From Flammeovirgaceae bacterium UBA2366 (GTDB taxonomy: Bacteria; Bacteroidota; Bacteroidia; Cytophagales; Cyclobacteriaceae): DNA of 64,000 nucleotides. Shown here piece by piece: positions 63,272 through 64,000 of the stretch (the first letter of the stretch is position 1; the number at the start of each line of letters is the position of its first letter). The notes under the pieces are model-generated. The model had not been told where the DNA came from. It saw only the letters and a list, made by a program, of their open reading frames with translations, and did not search any database. The DNA is taken from positions 62,001 to 126,000 of the forward strand of contig DDTK01000012.1 of the NCBI GenBank assembly GCA_002344065.1. Reading direction: 5' to 3'. The position numbers and the translations under genes were made by a program.

Positions 63272-64000
63272 TGGAGATACAAGAGATCAAAGCCCAATTG
63301 AGTTTAGCCCAGGTGCTGGATTACTACGGACTAAAACCCGACAAGCACGGCAAACTGAACTGTCCTTTTCATGAAGATAAAACACCGAGCTTCCAGGTGT
63401 ATTGGAAAACTCACACGTGTTATTGCTTCTCATCGAACTGCCCAACGAATGGCAAGAGCTTAGACGTGATTGATTTTATCATGCACAAAGAGAAAGTGAA
63501 TAAACACGAAGCAATTGTAAAGGCTCAGTCATTGATCAGCAACCCGGAGAGTCAGGCCACACTAAGCCGCGAAGTGTTCTTAACCAAAATGTTCACCTAC
63601 TTTAAGAATGCCGTTTACAATGCGAAGACGGCACAAGCCTACATCAATGGCAGGTCACTCGATTACAACCTTGTAGAGATCGGTTATAATGCAGCACAGT
63701 TCCACCATGGAAACCGGAAAGACGAAACGTTGCTGAAGAACTGTGTGCAGTATGGTTTACTCAAACCCACCAACCGGATGAACGCGCGGGACAAGGAAAC
63801 CAATGTGTTCAATGTGTTCGGTAAATACTGTATCGTGTTCGCCTTACGCAACAAGGAAAATCAGGTAAGCAGTCTATACTTCCGCAGCACGATCAACGAC
63901 ACGGACCAGAGACATTTTTATTTAAAGGACAGACAAGGTTTATATCCATGTTACCCAACTCCTGAAACCAGGAAATTAATTTTAACCGAAGCGATCATTG
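63271..64000 (+). CDS. CHC2 zinc-finger primase-like protein (3' end outside window)
   Basis: The frame is open from the ATG at 63271 to the right edge (243 codons). Zinc-ligand residues Cys31, His34, Cys52 and Cys57 (NCPFHEDKTPSF, CYCFSSNC) form a DnaG-type CHC2 zinc finger. The following region (GRSLDYNLVEIGYNAAQFHHG) resembles the linker of mobile-element primases, and the sequence at the edge (RKLILTEAII) is about where a Toprim domain would begin. It probably primes replication of the element. The rest lies beyond the window. Confidence 0.8.
   Translation, partial: MEIQEIKAQLSLAQVLDYYGLKPDKHGKLNCPFHEDKTPSFQVYWKTHTCYCFSSNCPTNGKSLDVIDFIMHKEKVNKHEAIVKAQSLISNPESQATLSREVFLTKMFTYFKNAVYNAKTAQAYINGRSLDYNLVEIGYNAAQFHHGNRKDETLLKNCVQYGLLKPTNRMNARDKETNVFNVFGKYCIVFALRNKENQVSSLYFRSTINDTDQRHFYLKDRQGLYPCYPTPETRKLILTEAII

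Larger units (their letters stand above)
46067..64000. mobile_element. Putative integrated island at the 3' end of mnmE
   Basis: The region starts at the mnmE 3' end and carries a tyrosine recombinase, a small HTH protein, an RHS toxin locus with immunity-like genes, an XRE regulator, a SymE-like protein and a primase. Housekeeping genes are absent over about 18 kb. The right boundary is beyond the window, so the extent and the presence of conjugation genes are unknown. Confidence 0.65.

Noticed and set aside
46085..64000. Right attachment copy of the mnmE end within the window
   Set aside because: Reading through the accessory region I found no second TTTTGTATCGGGAAG-like sequence; the right end must lie beyond 64000 or be too diverged.

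Overview
The window is a chromosomal segment from a member of the Bacteroidota, most likely the order Cytophagales (inference). The support is: the order TPR protein-secG-groES-groEL; promoters of the TTTG/TAnnTTTG type; weak use of Shine-Dalgarno sequences; paired parE-parC; DUF4174, DUF3108 and Bacteroidota-style Crp/Fnr proteins; and a large DUF6443/RHS locus. No rRNA, tRNA or CRISPR array was seen.

Layout. 1-4.6 kb: end of a TPR gene, secG, a conserved hypothetical, groES-groEL and a TerB-like protein. 4.8-10.2 kb (minus strand): two unrelated peptide transporters (OPT and POT families) and GTP-type PEP carboxykinase. 10.4-14.8 kb: a small secreted protein, a coupled M15 peptidase/GH1 glycosidase pair, then two small DUF2306-like membrane genes separated by long imperfect palindromes that look like mobile gene-cassette ends. 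15-24 kb: glycerol use (glpK, glpD, and glpF farther on) mixed with small membrane proteins, an SDR enzyme and a Crp/Fnr regulator. 23.9-26.6 kb: tex, followed by two 154-bp miniature elements that alternate with extra copies of the tex 3' tail. 27-32 kb: topoisomerase IV (parC, parE). 32-39.9 kb: housekeeping and envelope genes (fatty acid hydroxylase, ArsC-like protein, 3-hydroxyacyl-CoA dehydrogenase, mscL, dapD, glycosyltransferase). 39.9-44.7 kb: a Mn/Zn-type metal regulon with a DtxR-family repressor, a lipoprotein, an ATPase and two permeases, one of which carries a second DtxR-like domain fused to its C-terminus; a DtxR-like operator overlaps the promoter. mnmE follows.

From the 3' end of mnmE to the right edge the DNA looks like an integrated island. 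It opens with helically phased short repeats, a zinc-ribbon/HTH protein and a tyrosine recombinase. It then carries a secreted RHS toxin locus: a predicted outer-membrane barrel protein, a 1281-residue YD/PKD protein, a small secreted protein, and a 1855-residue DUF6443/RHS protein whose tip looks like a permuted papain fold. Next come a lipoprotein that may be its immunity protein, an orphan second toxin tip without its own start, and two immunity-like genes (Imm44-like and DUF4844-like). It ends in an XRE repressor, a SymE-like small protein and a CHC2 primase cut by the window edge. Tip exchange with retention of displaced tips and immunity genes is the usual way polymorphic toxin loci diversify.

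Several spacers consist of short repeated words. In glpD and parC such words run into the C-terminal codons.
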